Shown here in pieces: positions 11,479-25,800 of a stretch of 64,000 nucleotides of DNA (position 1 is its first letter; each line of letters opens with the position of its first letter). The translations under genes were made by a program, and so were the position numbers. The DNA is from Flaccisagitta enflata. Lineage: Eukaryota; Chaetognatha; Sagittoidea; Aphragmophora. The notes under the pieces are model-generated. The model was not told the DNA's origin, searched no databases, and worked only from the letters and a program-made list of their open reading frames with translations. The DNA lies in NCBI GenBank assembly GCA_965153355.1, contig OZ231127.1:26722001-26786000 (forward strand). Reading direction: 5' to 3'.

Positions 11479-13530
11479 TCAACTGGCGATGCCCGGTAAC
11501 TGTTTTGTCTCACACATGATAATCGAGAGAACATAGAGCAGTCCACAAAAGAACGTGAGTTTGGCAGTCATTTGTGGAATCCCTTTCATTTGTCTGTCTT
11601 TGAACTTTTTCTCCACTTCGAAGGCTTTGGGTAGAGAGACCAAAGGAAACCACAACCAAGGGCTATATCGGCACCCGAGGGCGAAAAAGGTCAGATAAGG
11701 CGCGAAGACCAAACCGGCGAAGACGAAATAGGCGCCGGTTTCGCCGACGAGAATGGCGAGCGTGACGATGCCGGCGTCGTTGTCGGAGGCGGCGTCACGG
11801 GCGTTGTTAGAATGAAGGATCGCTTCGGCGAGGGAAGCCAAAGGTAAGGCGTAAATGAGAGGGAACACGGCAAAGTCACCGCACTGCGTGACGAAGGAGA
11901 AGAAGACTGTCAGCGGACCAAAAGTCAGCAATATAGCCAAGTCGCCCAACGCGATGTACTGGAAACGGAAAAGAAATAACAGGGTGTGCAAAATTATCCG
12001 GACTTGCTCTATAGAAAGAAAACCATACTTAAAAATGACCCAGCACTATGAAATTTTAGTTAGAGTACCCACGTTAGATAAACTAGAAGCTAGAATAGAC
12101 TGTAGGTCTTTTCTAAAGCCCTTGTCACTATGGGAGTTAAATGATTTGAAGCAAAGATTTTGATTTTGACAGGATTTTATCTTATAGGCAAAATAGGTTA
12201 CAAAATCATAGATTCTTGTATTTGTAACCACTCCATAATGACTTTCATAGCTTAACACACACTAAGCTGAGGGAGGCAAGTTAAATCAACATCAATGGAG
12301 CTCACAAAAGCAAATAAACTTGGCCTAAAGGGCAAAAGAAACTAACAACAGAATTTCAGTTTTTTTTTATGAATCTTTTTAAGGAGTGTTTTGTCTGGGT
12401 CAAATTTACCTGAAAAGTTTTATTTCTGACTTTTTTACTCTTTGTAAATTTTGGTTTTGAATGCTAAAGAGGATATTTTTTCATATCTACCCCTAATGCT
12501 TTCAAAAATCATTTTTCTACAGGGTTTTTAAGAAAAGTAACTGCCAAGTCCGGATAATTTTGCACACCCTGTTAGGCCCATAAATGCAAGATCATGTTCA
12601 GTCTTACACTAAATCAAAACAATTTTTGTTGTCGTCTCGTGACAAGCTCCACTTCATGTATGTACCTTCAATCCGACTCCTCCCGTGTACAAGAAGCTGG
12701 CGGACAGACCGCCAAAATACACCACAGCCAACATTTGAACGGGAGCGGGAGAGATATGACCCAAGGCGAGGAACCCGAGAGTGCCAAGCGCATAGAGAGA
12801 AACGCCGTAATTGCTAACTTGAGCTGGCGTTAATATCTCGTCGACCAGTGTTCTGTCGTCGCAAGGTTGCTGTCCCGAACGGTGAGGACCTCGGGTGTCT
12901 ATGCCCTGCGCAAAAGACAGATGAAATTTTTGACAATAATATTGAGTAATACCCACGTATTCATAATTTACATCGACTACACAGCCAAACTTCCTAATTA
13001 TAAGGCTGACCTGAAGTCGCACGTGCAACCCATTTGTTACAATACTAAATTCGTGCGACTTGAAGTTGTGGCAATTTGGCTGCGGACTAGCTCAGTACTG
13101 TAGTGTAAATTCAAAGTAGATCATGCCTAACCTTGAAGTAATCATAATAAGTATTGACTAGATTTCCGGCGCCATGAACGCAAAATGCGACGAAAGATGA
13201 TAGAAGAAAGATAATGGGTTCGAATTTCCCGCTATACTTGAAAGCGAGGGCGGTTCCCAAAAGCACCGGCACAAAGGAGGCGCTGAAGGACCAAGGACGT
13301 AACGCCACCCAGTATTTCTTGAACCGTCCGGCGCCGGCGGGAGGGTCCACGTAATGTTTGTAGAGACGCGTGACAGTCTCGGTGTCGCCTTCAAATCGGA
13401 CGCGACGTCGAGTCTGATCATTGGATCGCGATTGTTTTGGCGATGAAGCGCCGCCGCGCTGAGTATTGCAAGATCCACCACCGGTCCCGATATTACAACC
13501 GTCTACCACATCCATCGTCTCATCAGTCAT
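11479..13530 (-). CDS. UBIAD1: UBIAD1, UbiA-type prenyltransferase (menaquinone-4 synthesis)
   Basis: The family attaches isoprenoid tails to naphthoquinone or benzoquinone rings in ER/Golgi membranes. Three exons (13530-13132, 12905-12666, 11958-11479) give 372 codons plus stop with exact phase. Both Asp-rich active-site motifs are present: GAGNLVNTYYDYFKGID in the first half and HSNNARDAASDNDAGIVTLA in the second. YFGGLSASFLYTGG and YIALGDLAILLTFGPL are typical family loops, and several hydrophobic helices are evident. A ~75-residue polar N-terminal extension precedes the membrane core. Intron 2 holds a 594 bp Tc1/mariner-like element. Confidence 0.95.
11979..12572. mobile_element. Non-autonomous TIR element, Tc1/mariner-like, in UBIAD1 intron 2
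   Basis: Perfect 27 bp terminal inverted repeats start ACAGGGTGTGCAAAATTATC and are flanked on both sides by TA (11977-11978 and 12573-12574), the standard target of the Tc1/mariner superfamily. The 594 bp body has no transposase open frame. This is best read as a MITE mobilised in trans. Confidence 0.85.
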
Positions 13531-13811
13531 GTCCTTTCCGAAAGAATTGCCGCTTACACTTCAATTTCCGCCCATAACCACTGACGGGTGATGCATAAAT
13601 TCCCAACGTTTTTTTTGGAAAAAATCAATACGAAAAGAAGATCAAAGAATCATTTTGTACCTACTGAAAAACAATGGTAGGCGGGGTAATAAAAGGTTTC
13701 AACAGATTGTGAATCCACTTTGAATTAGGCCAGTTCGGGCAAAAGGAATAAATTACGATTGAAAGGTCAAAATACATTGCATGGCCCATTCTGCTTACTA
13801 TTTAGAGAAAG

Positions 13812-16800
13812 TCAACATTCTATCCTAGATACACCATCGAATCTAGCGGCTTTCTCGAGGACTTCGCGTCCAAGCTGTTCACTTACGCCACCGGGTAAAA
13901 ACTCCTCGGCTAATTCACGAAACGCGATGGCGATCCGGCGCTCTTTGATATCGCATCGGCGCACTTCGTGAACCCAAGTATCACGACACTCGCCGTATAG
14001 AACCATCATCGAGCGAGGTGGCATCGGTAAATGTACTCGGACAGAGGAAGAAGGGGTAGTGGCTGGGATAGAGGCGGAAGTGAAATCGGTGACCGTTGAA
14101 GAAGGGGTGTTCACTCGCGGCGACAGATTCTCAACATTATCAGAGTTCCTTTCAGCAGGCTGGTCCTTTGTATCTCTCGCGCTCCCTTCGTTTTTCAACT
14201 GACGCCATCTCTCCTCCGCCTCTTCTCTCCTTCGCCTCGCTATATGAGCCCTTTCCCCATCGCCTAGTTTGGGCCCCGCGTCCGGCGCGGGTAAAGACAT
14301 CGTGAGAAAAGTGAGACTCAGGAGGCTCAGCGTCAACAATCGTTCTCCCCACACCCAAAAGTCGTCGAAATGAGGGTCGATGGCCGAGCCTCGCGCCGGG
14401 TCGTAGTCCAGATTGCATTGTTCCACCGTGTGATAGTCGGCTAAAAGCGGATGGGATTCGAATTTGGCCACGATCGGCTCCAAATATGACGGAAATCCAG
14501 TGAATGTCTCCAATTTTAACTTTCGCTTCTTAAAGTTGCATTTCGGACCGTAATCCTAAATGACAGGAAAATGAAGAGGTTAGGTGACCAATCGGATAAT
14601 TCTTTACCTCCTGATTAAGTGGGAAAATGTATGTCTTTCTTGAGAGATGGTGGTCGGGGATAATGACAGGTTGGTTAGTTGTTATATGAGCGACGATTTT
14701 GTGCAATATGCAGAACTGTGAATCCTGACTATGAAAACTATTTTCAATGTGCCATTGCTTTAATTTAAATGCCTTACTGTTCGTGTCTGATATGTTTTGT
14801 TACCATTTAGTTTTGTAGCCCTTACGTTTGCCCCCTGTGGCTTATTTGCCTGGATACTTAACTAAGACTCTAGAACTGGCTATCTGGCACAGAGGCCCTT
14901 TTTCGTCCCGCATTAACTACCTTCCACTTTGTATTTCTTTGCCTAGATCATAGCAGAGAACCAAGCAATCTAAGAAGACAAATATCAATTAACATTCGAT
15001 AGTTAATTAGTTACAAAGGAACTCAATCAAGCGATCGGGTTCAAGCCTACGTGGAAGAAGGTAAGGCCCGCAAGATATAGGCCCTTACAACTGGCGCATC
15101 GGCATTTCTAGAACCGTTCCAGAGATCTACCAGTTCTCTCAGGTGGCTCTCATATTCTTTACTTTCTTATTTCTGAGGAACTCCTCTGGAATTTAATTTC
15201 TCATGCAACAGCCTTTCTGCCTTGAATAGGCCATCCTGGTTGCAGATCTGGCTGCCAAGACGACGGATTTCTTCCCCCCTCACTAATTTCCTGGTCTCTG
15301 GTGGAACCGAAACTGCTGTCTTGGACGAGTTCAGCGCTTAGTGTGTTGTATAAGGATTGTGGATCTTTCACAGTCCGTTTTTAAGCTGGGTATACTGGTT
15401 AGATTCGTCCAACAGTCCTTCCGCAAGCGCCGGCTCGGTTTCGACTTCCGCTTGGGATCCTTAACAAGCGTATGAGGCAACCCCTCTTCGTGGCAGTTCG
15501 CGCAAGCCCCGCTCAACAAGTCTGTGAATGTTGACGGAGTTTGATTGGCTAAAATCCTGATCAGGTACGCGTTTTTACTTCCAGTAGAGAACAAAGCCTG
15601 GACGCACTTCTCATGTAGTGGTCATTCCTTGGACCTGCTCACGGACCCGTGTTCAAGGCGTGCGCTGGGTTTTGCCATAGGTTGGAGTTCCTACGCAAAT
15701 CTATCTCTTCAATAACCGATGCTATTCGCCAAAGTGAGAGCCCCTTTACCAATCTCCCTTAATCGTATCATTTATCCCGGCACTTAAGCCACAGAGACCG
15801 CTCAATTCAACTTTACGTAAATAAACATTAGCCTCCTAGCTGGTGTCTATCTGACTAAATGGACCCTCCTTATCGAAGAAACCAAAGATCCCAACGAAGA
15901 TCTTCATCTCCTGAATCCAACTCCGCTCCAAACCGTGCTTCAGCAAGCCCAAGTCGCAGATTCCGAAGATCCCCATCTGCACGCCCGCAATACCGTTTTG
16001 AGGCCCACCATCAGGGAGCAGAACACAGCCCTCTGGTCGCCAGTCTTCTCAACAATTCGAGACCCCTCTCGCGTGACGACTTTGACGAGTGGACTAACCG
16101 GTTCCGAAACGCTGTCTCTCTCGCCTCCCCTTCACCTCCAAGAAGGCCAAGACCCGAATACAGGAACTGGCTTCCCAGGGATCAGGCTTCGCCTAGTCCC
16201 AGTGCCACTCTCAATCCCCTGTGGGCCCCCAGCCATCACGGAAGATACTCCTCAAGACGCCGTGACCACGTCGAACGCACCAGCCGACTCATCTTTTGCG
16301 CCATCCTGGTCGTGAAAGAAGACAACCCAAACGGTAATGCGGATCAGCTGTGGCTTGCCTTTGTCCAGAAGCTGACAAGCACCCCATTGTTCGACTCCGA
16401 AGAGTTGGTTCTCCAAGCCTGGGACTACGTGTTTGAAGCACCGGCAAGGTCGCAGTTTCGCATCTTCGTGGAGGGAACCGCCCAGGCAGTCTTCAACAGG
16501 ATCTTCGCCTTCGCATTGCCAACATCGCAATAAGTGTAAATCTGTGTACAGTTCCCCTTCGCCTTGTTTCGCTGTAATTTTCTATTGTGGCCCCCTCGTC
16601 CTGTATTGTCATTGAATCCAACTCCCCTTCATTTCTAATAACTCGCCTCAAAATGGCTGAAGCTAGCCCCCCCGAATACATCGTTCGCCTCTACTCGTCA
16701 CCCGCTGCCATAGGATTCAACATCTTGAGAATCGTCAACGGGGAGGAACAAATCGTCAACAACGGCCACAAGTTACTCACCCCAGCCCAAAGCACTTGGT

Positions 16801-19800
16801 CTAATCTCAAGCGCGAGTTGGCCGCTCTCAAATACGCGTTCGACTCCAACTCCACTCTGCTTAGCGAAAACGATTACATCGTCGAAACTGACTTTCTTCC
16901 GCTGAGGTCCTTGCTCCTTGCTGGGTTTGCCGCGCCACAATAACAACCCATAATCATACCCAGCGCTGTCCATCTCTCCTCCTTCGCCTTAAACACCTTG
17001 TCATCAACACCTCCATTATCCAACTAAGATAGAGTTGCACTCTGTCCAATGCCCCCGCCTCTTCCACCAACAATTCCCTCCGTCCCAAACGCGATCCAGC
17101 TGGGTGCTCAACCTCCCCACAATCCAATCCCCATGGTTGGCAACGACAACGCCAACAACCACCAAAACGCCAACCAGGGAGACGCCGCTGCAGCTGCCAA
17201 CGCCGCAACTGCCGCCGCCCTTGCCGCGACCATGGCGGTAACGAACGAGAGAGCAAGCTCCATCCCAGTGGACTCTTTCCGCTCAGGAGTGGATGACTTA
17301 GACGAGTGGTTCGAGATCTTCGAAAACGCTGTCAAACTGGCAATGAACCCTTCCTCTGACGATAGGAAGTGGCAATTATGCAAAAGCTGGCTCCCCATCA
17401 AGCTTGACTCGGAAGCTCGAGCTGTCTACAAACAAATCCCATCGACCCTCACTTACGATCAAACCAAAGCTCAGCTCAAAGATCGCCTTGTTGACCCCAA
17501 CGAGGTCTACAAATGGAAGGCCATGAAGACCCAAATTGTCTGGGATGGAAAGGAAAGTTTCCAGGCCTTGGCAACTCGTGTCAAGCGCGCGGTCGACAAC
17601 TACGAGAAAGAGCTCGACGACAGCGGCAAGAAATGGGCGTACTTCTTCAGGTTTAGGGAGTCTCTCCCTGAAACCCCCTATCAGGACTACATTGACTTGA
17701 GCCTGACGAAGCAAGATCGCACCATTGAAAACGCCATGGAACTTGCCTCCATGGAACTTGCCTCAAGAGTGAAAATGACCCAGAGAGACAAGGAACCAGC
17801 AAAGGAGCCCAAACAAGTTGCCTTCACTGGCCTAGCCATGGCCGACGACCGCATCGGCGGCCTCGAACTCGCTATTGCACAACTTGGTACAGAAGTGAGA
17901 AATATGTCCGTGCAAGGAAAATCTTCCGACGACCGTGGCCGCTCAACCGGTGACGGTTATAACCGGTACTCAAGGGACCGCTACCGCGACAGCTCAGGAA
18001 GCCCCAGCAGAGACCGCCAATACAATCGGGATCGCAACGGCAACCGCCGTGACCAAAGCTATGGTCGCGACAGAGATTACCGCCGCGATCAAGAGTCTCG
18101 CCGAGAGCCGAGCTTCAGCCGTGACAGAGATTATCGTCGCGAAACCTCACGCCGTGACCAAGACCCCAACCGTGATCGCAATTCCCGTCGTGATCGAGAC
18201 GAGCAAAATCGGAGCGGCAGGGACAACCGTAGGGACTACAGCAATGGTCGCCAACGCGATGATCGCAACGCCGGTAGAGGAAGGTCCCCAACCCCAAGGA
18301 CTCCAAGCGATGACCGCAATTACGGTGGTCGCAACTACGATCGCAATCGCAACCAAGGTCGCGATAGAAATCGCGTTGATCGCAATTACAATGCCATCCA
18401 AACTGCTGATGAATACAGCAACGACAGCGAAGATGATGCCACCCTGGATGCCCGCCTGCTCTCACTTCTCCAGAAGAAGGAGTCTAGACTGGCCCGCCAA
18501 GGTCGGAATCCGGAAAACTAGCTCCCGACTCTGTCAAGGGGCGCACAGAGATCGGAACTGCAAAACTCGCCCCCTCCCTCAACTCAGCAGATTTTCCAAA
18601 ACCCCCTGATCCCCACTTGATACCGGATACTCCAGAATCCCACACTTACCCCGAATCCCCAGATCCCCCTCCAGGCGACTACAGACCCCAGTGGAAGGCC
18701 GAATTCTCGATCTCCATAAAGACAGGGCTTGATGGCAAGTACCAAAAGGTCCTTGCCCTTGGCGACACGGGCTCGAGCCGTTGCACTATCTCGGAAGATT
18801 TCTTCAGAGATAGCCCTGCCTTGAGAAAACGTCCTTACAGAAACCTGACAACGCGCGGCACCGCAATCAACGGGTCAAAAGTCTTAACCGTTGGTATCGT
18901 CAATGTCCCATTCCGAATTAACAACAATTACATGGCAATCAATTGTCGTGTTGTCAGAGGTCTCATTCAGCCCGTCATCCTTGGTTGGGACTTTTTCTCA
19001 AAATTCAAAGCCACTCTCAACACTGTTGAGGGTCTGTTGGAATTCAGAGACTGGGCCCCCACTCCCCTGGTCAAAGACAGTACAGTTCTCTCCGGCTGCT
19101 TCTACCGAATTCACGAAGACGTCACTATCCCAGCCAACAGCAAAATGCACAAGATGGTCGAACTCATGGCAGACAAAGACCACATCAAATCAGCATCAAC
19201 AATGGTGGCCACGGAGCCCTTTGTAGACCAAGGCGAACAAGCTGCCACATGCAGAGCGATTTCCGATGTCAGGGACTGCATGTTCCTCACTGAACTCATG
19301 AACTGCACAGACTCCGATGTCAAATTGGAAGCCGGTCGCGTCTTGGGTTATGCAGAATTCTTTGACCCCTTTGAGCTTGAGAAATATTGCTACAAGACAG
19401 AGATGGTCAATGATTACGTTAGCGATGATTCGGCTTACGAATCTGGCAACTCCTCTGAAGCCGATAGTGATGATGAAGAACTGGAGGAAATTGTCTGCGA
19501 CAGACCTCCCAATTCCCAAACGCTCGCAGCCCACCAAGTGGACACTCTCGATCCCCCACAGCCACAAGACACCCCCCCTCCACGAAGTGGTTGGACCCCT
19601 CCACCACGGGCAAGAAGAAAGAGAATACCGCCTGGTGCTAAACCCCTCAGCATCGATTACTCAACCATCTCGGAGGAAGCAAAACCTTACAAAGACCAAC
19701 TCAAAAATCTCTTGGAAGTGAAACACGAGGGTGCCTTCAGCCAACACGACCGAGATTACGGGAAAACATCTGTGATCCAATACCGCGCACACATGAAGAA

Positions 19801-22800
19801 TCCACCTGGTCCTCCTATTTCTGTCTCCCCGTACCGAACCACCCCAGAAGCTCGGGAAGCTATCGACAAGCAGGCGTTTGAAATGATGGCAGATGGACTA
19901 GTCCGTCCGTCTACAAGCCCCTACTCTGCGCCTATCCTCCTCGCCAAAAAGAAGTTTGGAGGCTTCCGTTTCCTAACAGACTTCCGCAAGGTGAACGAGA
20001 GATGCGATAAAGTTGTCTACCCACTTCCCCGAATCGAGGACAGCATCCAACGTCTCAAGGATCCCCGCATCTTCAGCTCTCTCGATCTGACCAAAGGCTT
20101 TTGGCAGATCCCGATTGCTCCCGAGGACTGCAAATATTTCGCGTTTTCGACGGAGACGATGCACTTGGAATATTTAGTGGCCCCTATGGGCGCAAAAAAC
20201 TCTCCAAGCTACCTAACGGCGCTCATGCAACTCGTGCTGCGGGGACTCCCTTCTCAACATGTGATCTCCTACCTCGACGATATTTTGGTCGCCGACAGCA
20301 ACATGGAAGATCATCTTCACCACTTGGACCTAGTCCTCACGGCGCTGGAAAAGGCCGGGTTGAAGCTCAACCCGTCCAAATGCCACATCGCTCAAGACTC
20401 TGTTGTGTGCCTAGGGCACAAACTTAGCAAGTACGGGATTGGTCCCGATCCGGCCAACATGGACAAGATCAAATCATGGAAGACGCCCGAAAACATCAAG
20501 AGGCTAAGGACTTTCCTTGGTCTTACCGGCTACTATCGCCACTTCATCAAAGGCTATAGTGACATCGCCCAACCCCTCACAGAGCTCACCAAGGAGGATG
20601 TGGAATGGAAGTGGACCAGCATTCACCAACACGCCTTCGAAACCTTGAGGGACTACCTGACTTCCAACAACGTTATGTGCTACCCAGACTTCGCCAAGCC
20701 TTTCATCATCAAATCCGACGCATCCCTGACTGCCATCGGATATGTACTCACCCAAAAGGTCGACGGCAAAGAGAAAGTCATCTCATATGGTTCTAAGAAG
20801 TTGAGCACGGTTCTAAGAAGCTGAGCCGCCCTCAGCAAAATTGGTCAACTTACGACCGTGAGTACTTTGCTCTCCTTTGCGCGGTCCGCGCGAATGCTCA
20901 TTACTTGCGCCACGCCCCATTCCTTGCCATAACCGACCATCGCCCCCTATTAGCGTGGAAGAAGATCGACTCAAGGAAGGACCCCACTGGAAGACGAACC
21001 CGGTGGACAATCGAACTCAACTCCTACGACTTTGAGTTGATCTACAAGGAAGGCAAGTCTCACGCCGACGCAGACGCGATGAGTCGTCGTGGCGATGACG
21101 ATGACGAAATCGCCGAGGACAGTGACGAGTTTGCATTCCTTGCCATTACGTGCGAGGACCAATTCTCAGCAGTCCGCTTCAATGCGTTCGAGGAAGATGA
21201 AGATACGTTACGCAAAGCTCAGAACGACGATGCAACAATCTCTACCGTCAAAAGCTTTCTTAGAGCTCGCAAACGTATCCCAGACAACTTCCCAGATGGA
21301 TGGTACTCCTCCAATCGAAGGTGGTTCATTCTCCAAAATGGCATTCTTTACAAGAAGGCCTACAGCGAATGCAGTCATCTTGACATCCTCCAAGCCGTCA
21401 TCCCTCCATCCATGACAAAATTGGTCCTGGAAGATCTCCACGGCGAATACATGGCTGGACACCCATCTCATGACAAAATGCTCCTCATGGTGAACAGGTA
21501 CGCTACGTGGCCATCCCTCAGCAAGGACATCAGGAGGTTCATCAAGAACTGCAAGGTTTGTGACCAAGAGCGCGAACCCATTCCTGCAAACCGCACGCCC
21601 CGTATCCCGGTTAAAGCCGAAAACGTCTGGGACCATGTGGTCTGCGATCTGATCTCCTTGCCTACGGCTTCCCTTGGATTTCATCATGTCTTGGTCTTCA
21701 TTGACGTGTTCTCTGGATACGTGAAGCTCTTCAAACTGAAGGACAAACACACCAGAGGTGTATGCCGCGCTTTTGAGGACCTCACATGCATCATCGGGCC
21801 ACCTCGCCTACTCACGTCGGACAATGGAGGCGAATTTGACTCTGACCTGTTGAAGGATATGTGCAAGGTCAAGGGAGCACAAAAACGCACCAGCATCCCC
21901 TACCGACCCCAGTCGCAAGGTCACGTTGAAAGGTTCAATCGAACCTTGATCAAAGACTTGAGAAAGCGGCTCATTCAATACGGACACTCCTGGGTCGAGC
22001 ATCTCCCTTACGTCGAGTGGTCCTACAACAACACCCCACGATACAACAGCAAGATGACGCCCTATTTCCTCATGTACGGAAGGGACCCTCCGCTTCCTAC
22101 CTTTGCGGTTCCCGCAGAGACCTCTACAGTCAGGGACCCAGACAGCAAAGCCTACATCGAAAAGGTCCGAAAACACGAACTGAGGAAATCCACGAAGAAG
22201 CTCGAAAGCGCATTGATTCCCAACGGGTCAAAGATGTAGAGGCGTACAACCGGAAGGTGAAACATACGCCGCTTGAGGAAGGCGACCGCGTCTACGAACG
22301 TGTGCCAGATGGCACGCGTCACAAACTTCAGCCAAAATGGTCCGGCCCCCTCAAGGTCCAAAGACGTCGACGTGACCCTTCAGGCAATCCTGGCACCACG
22401 TATGTCTGCGAAAGGACAGATGGGAAGCTGGTCAATCGCAACTACGAGCAACTTAAGAAGGCCGAAGCGGAAGACCAGGGAAAGACTATCGGTCCCTCAT
22501 ATTCCGATGATCCAGATGCGCCTCCAACCACCACTGTTGACCTCCCACTGGCCAACCTGGCCAACTTAAAACCAATTCTCAGACCAACGAGAGGACGCAC
22601 CCTGGCTCTTATCCCAGCAACGCTCCAAAGCCTCACGCCAGCCCCGGTATTGCCTGCGGCAACGCCGACTCCTCCGCCACCAGCAACGCCGCCTCCACCC
22701 ACGACGCCATCTCCGCCAACAACACAACCTCCGCAAGTGTTGCCGCCCCCTCCAGCGTCGCAGCTCCCAGTCACCACATCGGGCCACTCTGGGCAGCTCG

Positions 22801-25800
22801 CTTCCGCAACGGGCAACTCCGCACTACTTGCTCCTGCTCCCCCTGATGAAACTTCTCCAGACTCGTCTCCGGACGAATCTGCTCCCGCTGCCCCACTCTA
22901 TGCGGCACTCTCTCCTACGGCTGCTTCGATGGCATCGCCATCCGAGCTCTTAATTAAGGTAAGCCCTAAATCCGAGCCCATTGATCCAACAGGTAGCAGC
23001 CCAACGCTTTCTTCGCGTACGGATGCCGATCAAGCCAGCGTCCCACCCTCAACAGACGACTTGCCGGCAACCACAACCCGCAACAGGAGGAAAAGAACAA
23101 CGCCGGAATTGATCCCAGTGGAGGAAGATGCAGCCCCACTCAAAACGCCGCCAGCCTCTTCTTCTGCCGAGATGTCCCACCCACCTCCAAAAGCGGTTCG
23201 CCCAAAATCGGTAAGCCGTCCTCCGCCAGCTCCTTCCATGAGAACACGTTTCCAACAGAATCGGGAAGAGCAGCGAAGGTCCGAAGCCAAAGACGCTGTC
23301 GTGAAAGTTGGGCAACGCGTTAGATCGATGAACCGTCGCACGACATCGCAGGAGACCGAAAGCGACGAATCTCTTCCTGACGTTTTCGCTTCCTTCAGTT
23401 CAGCAGATCTCATTCGGGAACGAATCGCAAGCATGGACGTGTTCGAGGAAGAAGAGGAGCCGTTCGTCCCAAACAAAGACGATATTCAAAACATCAGGGT
23501 CGCCCAACAACCGTCCACGTCATCCGCAATCAGCACCCCGGAAAGCACGCAAGGCGCAAATCAATCTTCACTCCTACTACGCCCCTTCAGCTATTTCTGG
23601 CAAAGCGGAGATCCTCAGGCTGCCGCTCCAAGCAGTTCGGCGCCCAATCCGCAACCTCAACCTCAAACCGCAAGCACTCCAAAGGATTAAGTTGTTCTTC
23701 TGAATAGCTTTAACTCTCGCGTTATGGTTTTTCTATCAATTTTCGCTCGTTAATCATATTATTTGCATCTAGCATAGTACACCCCCCCCCTGCTTTCTTG
23801 GCTACTCTTACTCTGTTATTGCATTTATGGCTTCTGTCTCGATGCTCAATATCCCCCCCCCCCTTCGTTGTTCCTCTTCACTGCCATTTGGATTTAAAAT
23901 GTTTCCCCCCCCCCCCGTGGATTTTGTCACGGGATTTGTCGTTACCCCCATGATTGTTACCCCCCCCCCATGATCGTTCCACATCAGCGTCTGAATGGCT
24001 GTTCTTCAGTCGTTTACATTGGCCCCCCCCCCTCTGACATCAATCTGTATCATTGTTCACATGGTACTTTGTAAATATGTTCATTGTCTGTTCATGCCAT
24101 GTTTGGGCCTCCGGAATCCCCAAGCTATGGTGGGGTTCCTGTGCCCTTCCTATTCCTTTTCCTGGGCTAGTTAGTAACATCACGATGGGCATCAAGTTCC
24201 AAGATTCGATATGAAGAAAACCTGGACACAAACACCATCTCAAGTTACGTTGCGCAACAACTTTACATCCAGAATTGGCCATCTCGAGATTTCAATTACT
24301 GGTAACTTACTAACCTTTAGTAGGTTTTTCCTTCAGGTACCTTAATCTCTACCATTTACCAGATGTTTTAGGTAGTCGTTTAAAAGATTTACCCCCTGCT
24401 TGAACTTGAGCGGGAAAACCGAACATTGATGTTACCACGCTTGGATACGAGGTAATCCTTACTGCAAAACGCCAACTTGGAAATATGGAATTTGGATTGG
24501 GTATGTTAGAAGAACATGAAGAAGCGCAGTGAATGAAGAGTGATTGGATGATTCATTTTATCATATGGAAATGATTTGGTATTTGCACATATCGAATCCT
24601 TTTATCAATCAAGATGGTACAACATTTCTCATCTTTTATAATAGGCTGTCAACTCTGGTGGAAGGTCGAATCACAAGGGACGATTTCTTGATGCAAAGAA
24701 GCCTTCAAATGAATTAATTACCAATTTTCTCCTTTTCATTTATAGAGTTATTTAATGGAAACACTCTGAAATTCCGGAATATCCATGAAGATTCGTTATA
24801 GATTAAAGTGGCTCTGTTTTGAAATGAATGATATGATTTAAATGAAAAGTTTATTTGAAATGAAACACGCTCTTTTCCCCGCGTAACTTTACCCCATTTT
24901 GCTTTCAAACTCTTAGTCAGGAGTTCAATTCTTACATATATACTCTTTTCCGCGTCCTCAATTTGGATTCTATCCAAGTTGATAATGCCCAAAAAGAAAG
25001 AACAGAAAAAGCGGGATGAAGAAGCGACGTGGCTACGTCATTTCTATCCTGACGGGACTCAATTTAAACTGCCCACGCCCGTCCCGAATCCTTACGAAGA
25101 TGGTGCCGCGCTTGTCATTCCGGTCGAGTCTCATTTGGAAGACAAAATCCGATATTGTATGGAGGACGTTCCCCCGTACCGCGGTCAGTCTAGGCCCTCC
25201 CCCACAATCGACGAAGGTCAATATTTCGATTACGAATTTAAACGTCAGTTGAAGACCCCCGGCGTGACTCTTGATAAACTGACCCCAAAAGAAATTGTTC
25301 ATGTCCGTTCGTATGATGCCGCCGAACAACACCTCACGCCCCTTCTCCAAATCGCCGACAAGTCCCCCAAACCTATTTTCGTCGGCCTCGATCAGGAAGA
25401 CAAAGGCGCGACTATCCAGCTCGCGTATCGTCACAATAACGACAAAAAAGTCATCGTCTTGCAAATGCGAAGTGGACTAAAAAGACTCCCAAAAGGCCCC
25501 CCCACCAGTCTCCAAAACGAAGGTGATTACGAAATCATCATAAAAGTAATCACCCATTGGAACATTACCGTCGCAGGAAACGCGATTGCCGGCGATTTTC
25601 CTTCTCTCCTTAAGTCCCTCGGACTTGAGGAAAACCAAATCGAAAATGTTCGTTTCATTGACACTGGCCTCCAATATGCCTTCCTCTCCAACTTCGCCCG
25701 TGGCCCAGAAGCGCTCCGCGTTTTTATGGCATCTTGTCATGAAAGCAAAAATCGCGGTATCCTCGGCGCCACATCTCTCAAATTCCAGTATGAATTCGTC

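Noticed and set aside
15045-15070. tRNA gene suggested by GGTTCAAGCCT in the LTR
   Set aside because: Only a B-box-like string; no matching acceptor stem or anticodon arm around it.
15331-15594. Minus-strand 87-codon frame in the 18.2 kb element leader
   Set aside because: No domain, no splice context and opposite to all element genes; treated as chance.
17935-18609. 224-codon plus-strand frame inside gag
   Set aside because: Shadow of the Arg/Asp-rich gag tail in another frame; composition (Ala/Thr/Ile) follows from the repeated codons.
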